A stretch of 64,000 nt of DNA from NCBI GenBank assembly GCA_038503035.1, contig JAVSML010000991.1, forward strand, positions 62,001-126,000, in the 5' to 3' direction. Numbering within the stretch: position 1 is the first letter of the stretch; every line of letters begins with the position of its first letter. The notes under the pieces were generated by a model. It saw only the letters and a program-made list of their open reading frames with translations, was not told where the DNA came from and searched no databases. This DNA is from Crocodylus rhombifer (Eukaryota > Chordata > Crocodylia > Crocodylidae). The position numbers and the translations under genes were made by a program. Of this stretch, positions 1 through 11,306 are shown in pieces.

Positions 1-664
1 CATAAACATAGTTTATAGATTGGAAGCTTTGCTTTCAGAATTATTTATGTATTTTTTTACTTAACAGACATGAGTTAAAATAACTTCACCCCCAGATAAG
101 GGACCAGAAGTCATGATTCACTGCTTCCTGATTTGTGTTTTAACTTCCATGTAGCAGGATATTTTTGATCCCTTTCACCATACCAATACATTTCATCGTG
201 TAATGTGAACTGGAACATCTCCAAGAAAAAAGGTTAAAATTGGCTCCCTATATCCTAGAAGAGCTTGTAGCCTAATAACACATTCTCCTAGGAGGTGAGA
301 TACCTTGGCTTGGCCCTCCTCAGGTAGAGAAAGGAATTGAATCCAAGTCTTCCACATTCTTTGAGTGGAGGCTTTAGTTGCTGGGCTAGCATATAAAGGT
401 ATGGGGACACTATCTTCTCGCCACCCCACAATAACCCTTCTTTAAAAGACTAGCTGTTAATACTGCTGCATGTTTTATAGAGTCAATTGGGTGACAGTGG
501 TCTGAGAATGCCACTCAGTCCCACTCAGTCCATTGTGGAACACCCAGTTTGTGGATCACACTAAGATCACCCTAATTTGTGGATCAAAACCAAATGTAGT
601 TTATTATGACCTCACATAGCACTGTAAATGAGTGGTATTTCCACCTAAATCAATGGTCACACAT
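1..664. other. AT-rich sequence, no gene recognised
   Basis: No exon, RNA gene or repeat could be recognised. A 78-codon minus-strand frame at 193-429 has no motif I know and is most likely chance or old repeat sequence. Confidence 0.5.
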
Positions 665-1055
665 TGGATGCATTCAGATGAGCATGCACATATGTTTCCC
701 TGGGAACAAATAGCAGCAGTATATAATTGTGCCACCACTATTGTACCCAGGGAACACCCGTGCACTTGCACTCTGATGCATGATAAGTTGCTCTGGGTGG
801 GGCAGGGGGACCTCCCCAGGCTGCAGCAGTGGCAATAGAGGCTGGTGGAGCCTGACTGGCAGCTGGAGCATGGCTGTGGCTGGCCAGGCTCCAGGTTCAG
901 GTGGTGTACTGGGATCTCCTTGCATCAAAAAACCCTGCTGCACTGCAAATTGATATCACAACAAATGTATGCATGTGCAGTGCATGCAGCTTGTGGCACT
1001 GCAGACACGTCTGCAGCATCACAAACTGCATGTGCATGCTCATCTGGACTTGCCT
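665..1055. mobile_element. Short non-autonomous element with 16-bp terminal inverted repeats
   Basis: A perfect 16-bp inverted pair bounds about 390 bp: CAGATGAGCATGCACA at 675-690 and TGTGCATGCTCATCTG at 1031-1046. The interior is GC-rich with many GCATG/TGCA words and no coding capacity. The left edge (TGGATGCATTCAGATGAGC) resembles the sequence at 11034-11060, so both may belong to one MITE family. The superfamily is not determined because no clear target-site duplication could be fixed. Confidence 0.6.
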
Positions 1056-2797
1056 ATTAAGTGTTAAATCCAGCACTAGCAAGATCAAGACAAAGCCTTG
1101 TATATTGGATTATGACATTTCCCAGAAACTATCTACTATCTTTTGGGTTGTCTGCAGGTTGCAATCACAACTCTCAGCTCATCCTGTGTTAACATAAGTG
1201 TCTAGACAAAGTAAAATGGCACTAACCAACTATGAAGAATTTGGAAATTTCCTTCAGCTGTAAAAACACATTAAACTGTAGCCTAGACTTGTGGATGAAG
1301 AATAGGCTATTATATATTGGTTATTAAGCTGTTATCTACAAACTACAGCAGAAGAAAAACAAGCAGGTTCCTTGAGAAATGGATCACTTCTATTTTTTAA
1401 ATTACAGTATATCACTGATCCTTTAGGGTAGAAAGCATTTTCAGTCACTGGGGAAAAGAGGGTTAGAGAGAAGGTTTTGCCATGATAGGTTATATAATAT
1501 TGCTTAGTTCCCTGATTGACAGTAAATATAGCAAAACATGTCTAACCAACATATCTTGGACAGTGAATATTCTGAATTCTAATGACTCTAGACTCTGATA
1601 CAGGACCAACCTCTAATATATCAAACCAAACACATGAAAGCTATTGTCTAATTTGGGAGTCAGTTACTGGCCAGGGTCAGAGCTCCAAGTAGTAAAGTCA
1701 TTAAAAATTAATTATGGACACTATAATGTCATAGAAAGTAGTGCTTGGAGTCTTTCAAGGACTGAATTCATCCTTCTTTTTGGTGGGTGAGTGTAGCACT
1801 TCCTTCTCTGTCCATGCAGGTGGGTATCTTATCTACTGCCCTCTCTTTAAAGTTGATGATCCCATTTCTTCCTGCTCCCCTTGCCCCAACTCTTTTCCAA
1901 AACAGATGGTCTCTTCCACATTCCCAGGTGGGGATAAATAGCTAATAGTCACACCTCTCTCAACTTAGCTTTATCTTCAGAAGTGGGGACAACTTTTTTC
2001 AAGTGAAATTAGATATAATAAACCTAATGATTGCTAAATAAATAGCTGTAGATTATTAATAAAAGATGTACAGTGTTGTAAAATGCATGCAGCAAGAGGC
2101 AAATGACTGTTAGACTGAGTTGTGTTTGTCAGAAGGGAACTATGAAAGGAGCTGAAACTCATTAATAAAGCCTGAAAAGACTCATATGTCCAGCTGTATT
2201 TTTCAGAGCATACTAGATAAGTAAACAACACATAGGACAGAAGACTAAATACAGAAAAAAATTGCCTTTTCAGAACGTGAAATAGTTACACACATTACAA
2301 ACTTTGAACGAGGCCTTGGAAAGTGTTAAATTACCATCCTTTGGAAGATACATGAGGTTAGCAGAAAGAGCAAAATATAATCAGTAGTTCAATGTGTCAA
2401 AGGGAAGACCAGAGGCACCGGTAGGCAAATATTGATTTCTCAGGTCATGCAGTCCCGTCATCACAGAACATTTCAACAGAAGCTGATAAGAAAAGTCCAA
2501 CAAAAGAGCAAACTCTGATTTGGAGATCTATTCTGCCTTTATACAAAGAAAACTTCATTCTCAAGGAAAAATGAACAAAATTTAGGGAATTTATGCAACA
2601 TTTGGTACATTATTGTAACCCTAATAATGTATTCATTACATACAATATTTCAGTGCTTTCTTTTGAGTTTGCTTTGTTTTGTCTAGAAGCATTTTCCTAT
2701 GAACTTGACATAGTAAATACAGTTTATTTCAACGGTTTTCTCTTTTTAACTTACATACTTTAAACCTTTTGTATATGTTTTTTCATTAGTTGGTGCT
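1056..2797. other. Unannotated AT-rich intergenic DNA
   Basis: Nothing recognisable was found on either strand; open frames are short and featureless. Confidence 0.5.
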
Positions 2798-3740
2798 TGT
2801 AACAGGGGGCCGACTTCCCAGTGGCCCGCCCACCTGTTTCTGGACTAACCACCCACCTTCTCACCCATCACGCCTTGTTCTTAATAGTTTAATTGATCTT
2901 AATAAGCGGGAGGCTGCCTATTTCTTGCCCCAATGCCAGGGGGCTCTATCTGTGGCTCCGTTCTTCCCCTACACTGCAGCCCAGGCTTTGCAGATGGCAT
3001 CCATAGTTCTCACAATCACCAGCCCCTTCTATGGGCCCCAGAATCCTACTGTTGAACCTCTCCATGATCCCTCCATTCTGGCAGCCCAATCCACCTTCAT
3101 TCTCAGCAACATAGTTCCCTGAGCTGCTTCCCCCTCACAGGTGTGGTCCCCCCCAGGACCTTGGGCTACTAGCCTTGGCCCACCTCCAGGCCATTCAGAA
3201 CCCCAGGTCCTCGGCTCTTGGGCGTTCCTTGCGGTGGGCCCCTGGCCCTTTGACCCTTCCAGTCCTGGCCCCAGCATTGACCAGTTTGGGGAAAGTTCAG
3301 ACAGGTTTGCGAGTCCATGGCCTCACACTCTTCCTCTGGGGTCCACTTTCCAGATCCTACAAAAAGGGGTAACCCACCTGGTTGTGGGGGCTAGGGGTTA
3401 AGGCTCCCTGACCCACCTTTCACCAGGGTGGTAACTGGCCTGGCATTTTGTGGGGGCTCCTGCACCACTGGGAGCCCCACCGGGTCACCCACTCCTGGCA
3501 GGGTGCAGTTTTAGGTCATACCCAGGACCAGGAGCTTCCTGACCATCCCCTACAGCTCCTGCCCTTACCTCCAGATGATACCAGCAGCCCTCCGGCCAAG
3601 CAATGCTGTTGCCTCCTCCAGCAGCAAAATTACCATGTTTATATGGACAGCCTCAGATTCAAAATGGCTGCCCTCATCAGGCCCCTGGCAGCTGCCAGCT
3701 CCAGGCCCTTAAAGTGGTAGGCACCTTAATAATCAAAGGT
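2798..3740 (+). repeat. GC-rich block, possible LTR or MITE remnant
   Basis: About 940 bp of C-rich sequence stands out sharply from AT-rich flanks. It opens with TGTAACAGGGGG, the same first eleven bases as the well-bounded LTR at 54622, and a TTTATATGGA TATA-like word lies near 3638. No matching right terminus or target duplication could be fixed, and beyond the first bases it does not resemble the 54622 LTR. It could be an LTR fragment or a non-autonomous DNA element. Confidence 0.35.
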
Positions 3741-4195
3741 TGCAACTTTAAAACACGTACAAACTTATCAGATAATCCTTCCCATAACTAATTTCTAAGT
3801 CCCTAGAAATGTTATATTCTTTGAGGTTCTTGTAGCTACAAGTGTTGCTATTATGATTTTTATGTGAATTGGCCTTGAAGCCAATTTACCTATGGCCCTA
3901 TTAAATGGGAAGAAGACAGAGGGCAAAATTGTGAGTGATGTAAATCTTTTTTGGGATTGAAGGATCCAGAATGGAAGTGGGGGACAATTCTTTCACTGGT
4001 TTACATAAAAAGGCAAACAAACCAGCCAAAACTTTTTCCTGAGAGAATGGTACTTCCTTCCCTTTGTTGGCCATAGCTGTCATGGGAAAGTGGTCCCAAT
4101 ATGGACCCACTCCCTTCTTGCACTGATGGTAATCTCTTTACATGGATCTGGGATGTAGTAATCTCTCTTCCATGCAAGAATAGACTACCAAATAG
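3741..4195. other. Unannotated intergenic DNA
   Basis: No gene or bounded repeat was recognised. Confidence 0.45.
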
Positions 4196-4835
4196 TAGGG
4201 GTGTGCAAAGCTTTGGTCACTGATTCAATTTGGAGAAGATTTCGCCCAATACAGAGGCCTAATCACAGAATTGGAATTGAATCAAGAGACAAAAAAACCC
4301 TCTGAATTGATTTGGAGCCTCCAAATCGATTTGGAAAAGATTCAGAAAAAGATTTGGAAGGTAGTCTTGCAGGGAAACAGAAACTATGAAGAGGGACGGG
4401 GAAGCAGGGCGGGGAATGATTAACATCTGTAGCTGGTCAGTGAATGTAATCTTTCCTTGAGTCCTCTTCCAATCATAGTGCTCTGGGGGAGGGATATAGA
4501 AACATCATATAAGCCTCTGTCTGCAGCCTTTCTTTCCCATTTGTGAGCTGTTTCTGCCTGAGCAACAGTGTCTGAAAGGTACTACTGGACTGGCTTGGCT
4601 TTGTAGTCAGTCTCCTACTAGTCTGTCTTCTTGCAAAGGATTGGTTACAGCCTACTAATTACCCCTGCCTAAAATCCACCTGCTAATCCCTATCCAATCC
4701 ATTTCTTTCAACTTATTCTTCCCCCAAAGACCTCTTATATGTGCTTATTATTTTTCCCTACACTTTTCAGAAAGAAAGCTATATTTTGCCTGACAGTGTG
4801 TGATGGATCTTTGTGCAAGAAAGCATATGCTTTAC

Positions 4836-4940
4836 ACACACTCACACACATATATTAAACACAGAGAAGATATTAGTCACACACACATACAGTAAATAGA
4901 GAAGAAGAGATATTACAGTTGCACACACACACACACATTT
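4836..4940. repeat. Interrupted (CA)n microsatellite
   Basis: Three CACACA tracts occur within about 100 bp, separated by ATATTAAACACAGAGAAGATATTA-like spacers that are themselves repeated imperfectly. The array lies inside the hAT remnant. Confidence 0.8.
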
Positions 4941-5469
4941 TCCAGCACAGCAAACATTAAGAAGCCTGCTGGAAAGGCAGGTGCCAGGTCTTCTGGCAGG
5001 AGAGGGAGAGGGGGTAGCACGACAGCTGCAAGCTCCTCTTCACAACATAGACACATCCTCTTTCCTGGCAGCAGTGAGTCTTCTGCTGCCAGTGGGAGCA
5101 AGGAGGTAAGAGCAGTACCTGTCCCTGCACCTGCATCACCTCCACTAACACCAGAAATAGCCACCAGCACCAGCATGACAGTCTCATCCACCCCAATTTC
5201 ATCTCCCAGTGCCAGAGAAGGAGCTGGATTTGAAAGCAAGGGACCCGAGTGCCCTAGCAAAATAAATTCTGGGGAAAAAGGGGGAATCTGAGTTTGTGCT
5301 GTGCACTTCTCATAGTTCCCCTAGAGCCAGGTCTTCTTCTCTGGAAGACACCTTGGAGGAAGTTGGTGGCTCAGCTTCCCTTGTTGTTTTGCCCTGCCTG
5401 GTGAGAAGGGGAATAAGGCAGGATTCCCACCCTCAACTCAGTGTGTGTGGGATCATTTTGTGTGTGGTT

Positions 5470-5640
5470 AGTGTAGTTTGGGGTCATTTTTAGGTGGCAG
5501 ATGATCCCAAGTATGCCATCTTCCAAGACTGCCAAAGATAGATCAGCAGGGGCAAGGAGGTGAAACAGTTCACCACCATGGTGATGCTGCTGCATCTCAG
5601 GAGGCAGCACCCCCTTGCCCTCAGCCTGGCACATGGGAAT
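5470..5640 (+). pseudogene. Broken BED-type zinc finger of a hAT transposase
   Basis: In intact hAT transposases this domain binds the transposon ends. Reading from 5470 gives the BED signature in order: VWGHF, then DDPKYAIFQDC, then FTTMVMLLHLRRQHP. This fits VWxHF, CxxC, TxxLxxHLxxxHP. Two in-frame stops interrupt it: one directly after VWGHF and one after QDCQR. The first zinc-binding Cys is Phe (TTC, one step from TGC), while the second Cys and both His are kept. No catalytic DDE region follows before recognisable similarity ends near 5660. It is a fossil and not a host ZBED gene, because those are intact and longer. Confidence 0.6.
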
Positions 5641-5660
5641 TATTCCTGAACTCACCCTGT

Positions 5661-6589
5661 AAAAAGCAGAGGTCTTATTTGAAAAATAGCATGTAATCAT
5701 ATTTTGTAAGACTGTTCATAATGTATACATAAAAGACGACAAATTTAGATTGTATGGATAAACTTGTTTCTGGAAATTTTTAACTTTTGAGTCCTTGACT
5801 TCCATACTTTAATGTAATATTTTGTATATCATTATATATACATAATATATCAACTATTAAGTTTAATTGGTGGTGTAGTGTGTGAATTTGATAGACTTAT
5901 GGATTTAGCAGTATTCTTTAAAATCTTGACTTGCTGTCTTTTCCACAAAGAAATGTTATAAAAGGAAAATAAAATAGATCTGAACTTCCTGGAGAGTCTC
6001 TGAACTTGGACAGTTCTCTTCTCCCAATTAGAAGCATAAAAGACCGCCCTCCCCACCCCAAAAAAAGACTGCATCACCAGACTTATTTTCTTAGAAGTCT
6101 AGTATAGATTAGGGATAATTAAATTAATCCAAATATTAACTAATATATTAGAACCAAAGTAACAGCTGAAATTACTGTTTTAGCAAACAAGTGTGAACTC
6201 CTAGAGCAGTATTTGACTGAAAGATAAGTAAATAGTTATGCTTGTATCCGAGTAAAACTTCTATAAAAAAACACTAAACCTTATCTATAGTCACAGCAGC
6301 TTAACAAAGGAGAAATAGAAATGTTTGTACAAATGAAAATCTTTAAGTATGTATTATGGGGGGACTATTAAGTGGGAAAAGAAAATATCTCTAAGCCAAA
6401 AACATCAGGGTCATTTCTTTTAATGAACTCTAAGCATACTCTTTTGTTTCTGTTATTACTGATTAGGTTTTTCCTAATATAGCAATGCAAAGAAACATAC
6501 AGCAATTACAAAAAGCCAGTACTCATTATTTATTTTATACTGGATGCATCTACAAATGTATTTGATCGGGGTCACTTTACTCGCACGTA
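5661..6589. other. Unannotated AT-rich intergenic DNA
   Basis: No feature was recognised. Confidence 0.5.
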
Positions 6590-8205
6590 AACTACTTATG
6601 TGTGGGTACATCTACACATGTGCCAACTGTGCACTTGTTACTTCACAGTCATTTAGTACTTGCTTTAGCTTTAGCAAGTACGAAATGACTGCACAGTAGT
6701 CATTGTTACTGTGCAGTCCTGGTGGCAGATGGACCATTTCTGACCCTGTGCAGTAGCGTTAGCATCATGGTTCGTGCCTTCCAACTCTGTCACCGTAGTG
6801 ACAAGGTGCATACAGCAATGTTGCATCTCATGTACATGGGCCTAGTAAACGGTCCTGGGCAGGCAGCTACACACATAGGGAAGCAGAAGCAGATTTGCTG
6901 CAAATGGCAGCAAACTGCTCTGCTATCCTGGGGCCCTGCAAAGGGCCCCTGCCACCACCAGGAGGAGCTGTAGGCTCCCCCCTGGGTGCTAGCTCAGGGG
7001 CTGGCAGGGAGCACTAGGCCAGCTGTCTCCTGGCCAGTGCTGGGACATTACACCCTGCCCCTAGGGGCTGCCTGCTACTGGGGCAAGGACAATGTTTCCC
7101 TGTCCCAGCTGCAAGGAGCTCCTGACCCCAGCTCCCCAACCAGGAAAAGGGGGCTTGGAAAGACCTGCAGGGTTGGGGTAGGTCCCAGCCCCCTGCCCTG
7201 ATCCAGCACATCAGGGCAGGAGGCTGTGACGTACCTCATCCCTACAGCTCTTTCCAGGTCCTGTGCCATGATCAATTGTGAGGCAAAGGCTGGGGAGCCT
7301 GTTCCCCTCTTAGAGCTGTAACCAAAAAACTGAGTGGGGAACAGGCTGGGGCTGGGGAACTCATTCTTCACTGAGCTCCATGAGCATGGAGCTTGGTAGG
7401 AAACAGGCTGAGGAGCCCTGTTCCCTGTCCAGCTCCATGCTCATGGAGCTGAGCAGAGACTAGGCTCTCCATCCTGTCCCCCACCCAGCTTCATGATCAT
7501 GGAGCTCGGAAGGGAACAGGCTCCCTAGCCCCGCCCGGCAGGGAGCTCCCAGCCCGAGTTCTGTCACCGTGGGGCTGGTGCTGGGGGATCCTTATCTCCC
7601 AGCCTGAAATCTGGGGTCATGGGCTCAGGCTGGGGGACCCTTATCCCCAAGTGCCTGCTCCATGGTCAAGAGGCCAGTGCAGGGAGATAAGAGTCTCCCT
7701 TTCTGAGCCTCACAACTTCGGAGCTCAGGCTGGAAGATAAGGATCTCTCAGTGGCAGCCCCACTGTTGCAGAGCTGGCACTGGGAGATAAAAGTTTCCCA
7801 GCCCCCAACTCCCTGATCATGATGGTGAAGTGAGGGCTGGGAGACAAAGATCTCCCAGCTCCCACTCCTCAGTGGGGATCTCAGAGTGTGGACTTGAGTG
7901 CTGCTGGGGTGGGAGGACATATTTCCTTCCCAGGCTCCAGTGGTGGACTCCACTTTATGGGGGCAGGGAGCCATCTCCCAGCCCCTGGTGACTGGCTGAC
8001 CAAGACAGATTTGCTTGTGGTCAGCTATCTACACAAGCACTACTGCACCATTACTAATCAAAAATAAATTTGCTGCTTTCATTTGCAGTTAGCAAATTTA
8101 TTTGTGATTAACAAGGCTTACTGCACAGTAAGCATATGCATTTGTAAATACAGATGCTTTCTGCACAGTAAATTAAAGCATCTCATGTAGACAAGACCAC
8201 TGTGT
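6590..8205. mobile_element. Large non-autonomous TIR-like element with TACTGCACAGTAA words
   Basis: Left edge GGTACATCTACACATGTGCC near 6604 and right edge CATGTAGACAAGACC near 8186 are imperfect inverted matches around a shared TCTACA core. Both sub-termini carry TACTGCACAGTAA-like words (6687, 6705, 8108, 8157). The centre is GC-rich and contains degenerate tandem repeats (7256-7990). No transposase remnant is visible. The same words recur in the element at 10445-10850. Confidence 0.5.
7256..7990. repeat. Degenerate minisatellite with hairpin-forming units
   Basis: Units of very roughly 60-75 bp recur with variation. Each carries an inverted pair such as CTGGGAGATAAG...TCTCCCAG or GAGCTCCATGAGCATGGAGCTT. 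Successive copies can be followed at about 7374, 7430, 7490, 7590, 7630, 7680, 7730, 7785 and 7835. Lengths vary, so the period is approximate. Confidence 0.55.
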
Positions 8206-10444
8206 CCATTTTGATGGAAATAGTTCATAATCTTGTTAAAAAAAGATATACAATAGTGGAAAAGGGGGGAAAAACCCCCAATAATTATTTTTAGTTTAAT
8301 TTTTAAAGAAGAATTTTGTTTGCTATTACTTGTCTGTTTCATGTGGCAGAAAGGCTGGTCTTGAGGAACTGAGTTGTGTTCCCATATTTGCTATGAATTT
8401 ATGACCTACCTTTGGACAAATCACCCAGACAACTCCATGACAAGTAAGGCAATCTGGGCCTAAATGTAGACAAAATTTAGCTCAGTAACCAAATTTAAGG
8501 AACAAATATATCATAACTAAAATTTTGTTGTCATCCGTGTGCCAGGTTCACTTGTGCATTGTATTTATTCTCCTTTTAAAAGTTGTTATAATATGTATAT
8601 GCCAGTGCAACTTTTAAAGCATACACACGCCCAGCTACTTAGTTAGAGCCCAACAGGAAGTGTTAAGGGGCCTGTCTTCTCTACATACAAGGCGATAAAA
8701 TTTCTTCCCTCCCCCATCTTTCTTCAGCCAAAGGTAGGTGAAATACATGATCCTTGAAAACAAGAACCAAAGGAAAAAGAATAGATAAATTTAAAATGGT
8801 ACAGATATCTTTTTATAATTCTGAAAGTGAAAGGGAAATAATATAATATGTAATATCAACTTTACTACTATTATTAAATCAAAATATTTCCCATGCCCAG
8901 CCTATAACTATGTGAGCCTCTTGTGGGGGAATCTGGATAGTAGCAGTGTTAACCTTTTTTATTTGCTTTTGTAACTGCTTTTTATTTTGCTTTTGTCACC
9001 TTCTAAATAGAAACATGAGCAACTTGTGAATTCCCCAGAGGAATTATATACCAAACATTTCCCATGGTATTAGTTATGTAAGAAATTATTGTCATGACCA
9101 TCTTCTATTATGCATGAGTTCATACCTGGTTTACCTAATGCTTGTTTCTTTTCTTAATATTCCAGCCAAGCCAAATATTCATTCTACTTTGAATTAATTA
9201 CCATAGCCAGGATATAATCTTAAGGAGAGAGAAAGCCATTGAGAAAAAAGGAGCAGATGACATGAAGTATAGGTAGCATAGACCTAGTACTATTGATTGG
9301 CCTGAAAATCCAATTCCCTGTTAGAGATTTTTTTTCAAAGAAAAAAGCCATGAAAGGAGGTTACTTCTGAAAAAAGGTTATATCATTAGGTAAGAAAGAT
9401 TGAGAGAAATGAATTAGTTCTAAGTGCTGTAGCTCTGAACTACTGGACAGCAATTAATTTGCTGCTTTGATAGCTTAGTACATTTTCAATTCCCCGTTTC
9501 AAAGAAATAAGTATACAATTATAACCTTAACTTTAGGTTGAGGTGTTAAGAGTTATGGGAGGTGTCAGCAAATTCCAAAAGTCTACTAACCTAGCTCCTC
9601 CAAAACTTCCAAAACGTCCATGGAATTAGTGAATGAACTAGGAATGCAGAATCAGATCCAAAATAATTCAGTTTATAAGAACATGGACTGAAATGAACTC
9701 CTGGAGGTAATTGTAGTCCTTATCAATTGATAATATACGATGAAGGGAAGAATGATCTTTACCTTTAGTTATTATTAACAAGTTATTGCACAAATCACTT
9801 AATTTTTCCAAACATGTTAACATAATCTGACTCTTGGGTCAAAACTGTTAACTTCTTTTTAATAGTTCAGTGGAAATGTTTATTCGAATAGCATTTACCT
9901 TTCTTTTTTGCCAACCATGACACAAAGGTACTTTTAATTTTCTTTTCAGTCTTGTTATTCTCCAAAGGTGTATAAAATTTAGGGTCACTGAGAAAAAAAG
10001 AATAATTTAGAGTCTAAGTTCTTAATTTGCCAGTTCATTACAAAGTCCTATCTGAATCTCATTTGTACTTTAGTACCTTATTTTCTCTCTGGCCGCTGTT
10101 TTCTCTCTGGCCACTGTTTCTCTCTGTTTTGTTTCCAGAAAAACAAAATATAATAAATAACCTTCATACTTTCATCCAGCATAAAAAGAGAAAACAAATC
10201 CTTGATCCTAATATATCGAATATAAAAGGGCATCTGTTTAATGACAGACAACTAAGTGATATATTTTGACCATTAAAATACTAGAAACTCTTTATAACTT
10301 TAGCAACCATAGCAGATATTTACCTTGATATTTTAAAAGAACTTTAAGATACTAGATTTTTTTAGAGCAATATATTTAACACAAAGTATAAATAGTCCAA
10401 TGCCTTGCCTATAATGTTTGCTATAGTTGACCTTGACATTGCCA
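8206..10444. other. Unannotated AT-rich intergenic DNA
   Basis: No gene or bounded element was found. The only local pattern is a 2.5-copy short repeat TTTTCTCTCTGGCC(A/G)CTG at about 10080-10130. Confidence 0.5.
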
Positions 10445-10850
10445 TCCAACCTCCACACAGTGGTCATGTCTAGATGTTTATTTACACCTGCTTAAATTTA
10501 CTGCACAGTAAGTAGGAATAGGCTGGCATCTACATGTGCAGGCATTAAAGCACATTAATGCTGTGTGTGGACTCACTTGGGACTAAAGCTAGTCCCAAGC
10601 AAGTCCACACACAATGTTACTGCACAGTAAGGCAACAATGCGTGCGCTACTGTAGAGTAAATAATTGGGCATAAATTTTATACCTGCATGAAGCAGGTCT
10701 CAAATGTATGCTCAAGTTGGCAAAAAACACCATATTTACTGTGCAGCATGGGTATGTACATGTAGACACAAGCCTGTACTGCACCGTAATTTTGGTTTCT
10801 GTGCAGTAAGTGTGCATATGTAGATACACACACTGAATATCTATATAGTA
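10445..10850. mobile_element. MITE-like element with internal hairpin
   Basis: About 400 bp bounded by TGGTCATGTCTAGATG on the left and an inverted-looking TGTAGATACACACACTG on the right. It contains TACTGCACAGTAA at 10499 and 10616 plus CTGTGCAG variants at 10735 and 10798. A strong hairpin sits at 10562-10613. The TCTACA-core edges and the palindromic word are shared with 6590-8205, suggesting one family. No coding capacity. Confidence 0.5.
10562..10613. repeat. Near-perfect hairpin
   Basis: Left arm TGTGTGTGGACTCACTTGGGACT pairs with right arm AGTCCCAAGCAAGTCCACACACA across a short AAAGCT loop, with only a couple of mismatches. Confidence 0.85.
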
Positions 10851-11033
10851 AACCCCAGCGCTTGGCCCCAAGAGTCTGTCGAGCTGCAGCCTAAAAATTC
10901 TGCCTCTTAGCACTCCATTTTTTCCATGTTTGGAATTTATCTGTATGCCTCAAGCACAGAAAGTCTCCCAACAGCAATTCCACAATACCCGGTTTTTCTT
11001 TTGTATCCTTTTGCACCCCATTTCCACCCTCTG

Positions 11034-11111
11034 GGTGCATCCAGATGAGCCTGCATGTGCCTCTTGCAGCATCTCAAAGGAGTTTGAGATGCTGCAAGAG
11101 GCATGTGCAGG
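11034..11111. repeat. 29-bp inverted repeat with 4-bp loop
   Basis: Arms 11050-11078 and 11083-11111 match at 27 of 29 positions around the loop GGAG. The left flank GGTGCATCCAGATGAGCC resembles the terminus of the element at 665-1055, so this may be a miniature or collapsed member of that family next to the Tx1-like LINE. Confidence 0.75.
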
Positions 11112-11306
11112 AACAAGAAAATATTCTCTGCGCTGCAAATTTAAAATGTGGGGGCAAAGTTAGATTCCTGGATATCCAGCAGTCAAAAAACTCTGCGGAC
11201 AAAAAATGTGGGGCAAGGCACAGTCCTGGACCATGCCCTGAGGCAACTAGAAGCTGGGTCCTCCACAGAAATACTCTGGCTGCAAGAGCAGCTCTATGGT
11301 TGTCCC

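Larger units (their letters stand above)
4196..5660 (+). mobile_element. hAT-type DNA transposon remnant, 5' part
   Basis: The left terminus TAGGGGTGTGCAAAGC at 4196 matches in style the termini of the complete foldback element at 52873-53670, which has an 8-bp target duplication. Both continue into sequence dominated by GATTTGGA/GATTCA words. About 1.2 kb further in lies a broken BED zinc finger (5470-5640), as expected for the N-terminus of a hAT transposase, preceded by Ser/Pro/Thr-rich coding-like sequence at about 5110-5290. The catalytic domain and right terminus are missing. The join of terminus and BED region as one element is inferred from spacing and orientation. Confidence 0.55.

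Noticed and set aside
193..429. Minus-strand 78-codon frame with protein-like composition
   Set aside because: No motif, family or splice signals could be recognised; could be an old transposon scrap, but unsupported.
5470..5640. Host ZBED-type gene exon
   Set aside because: Two in-frame stops and a lost zinc-binding Cys in a short span, plus transposon context.
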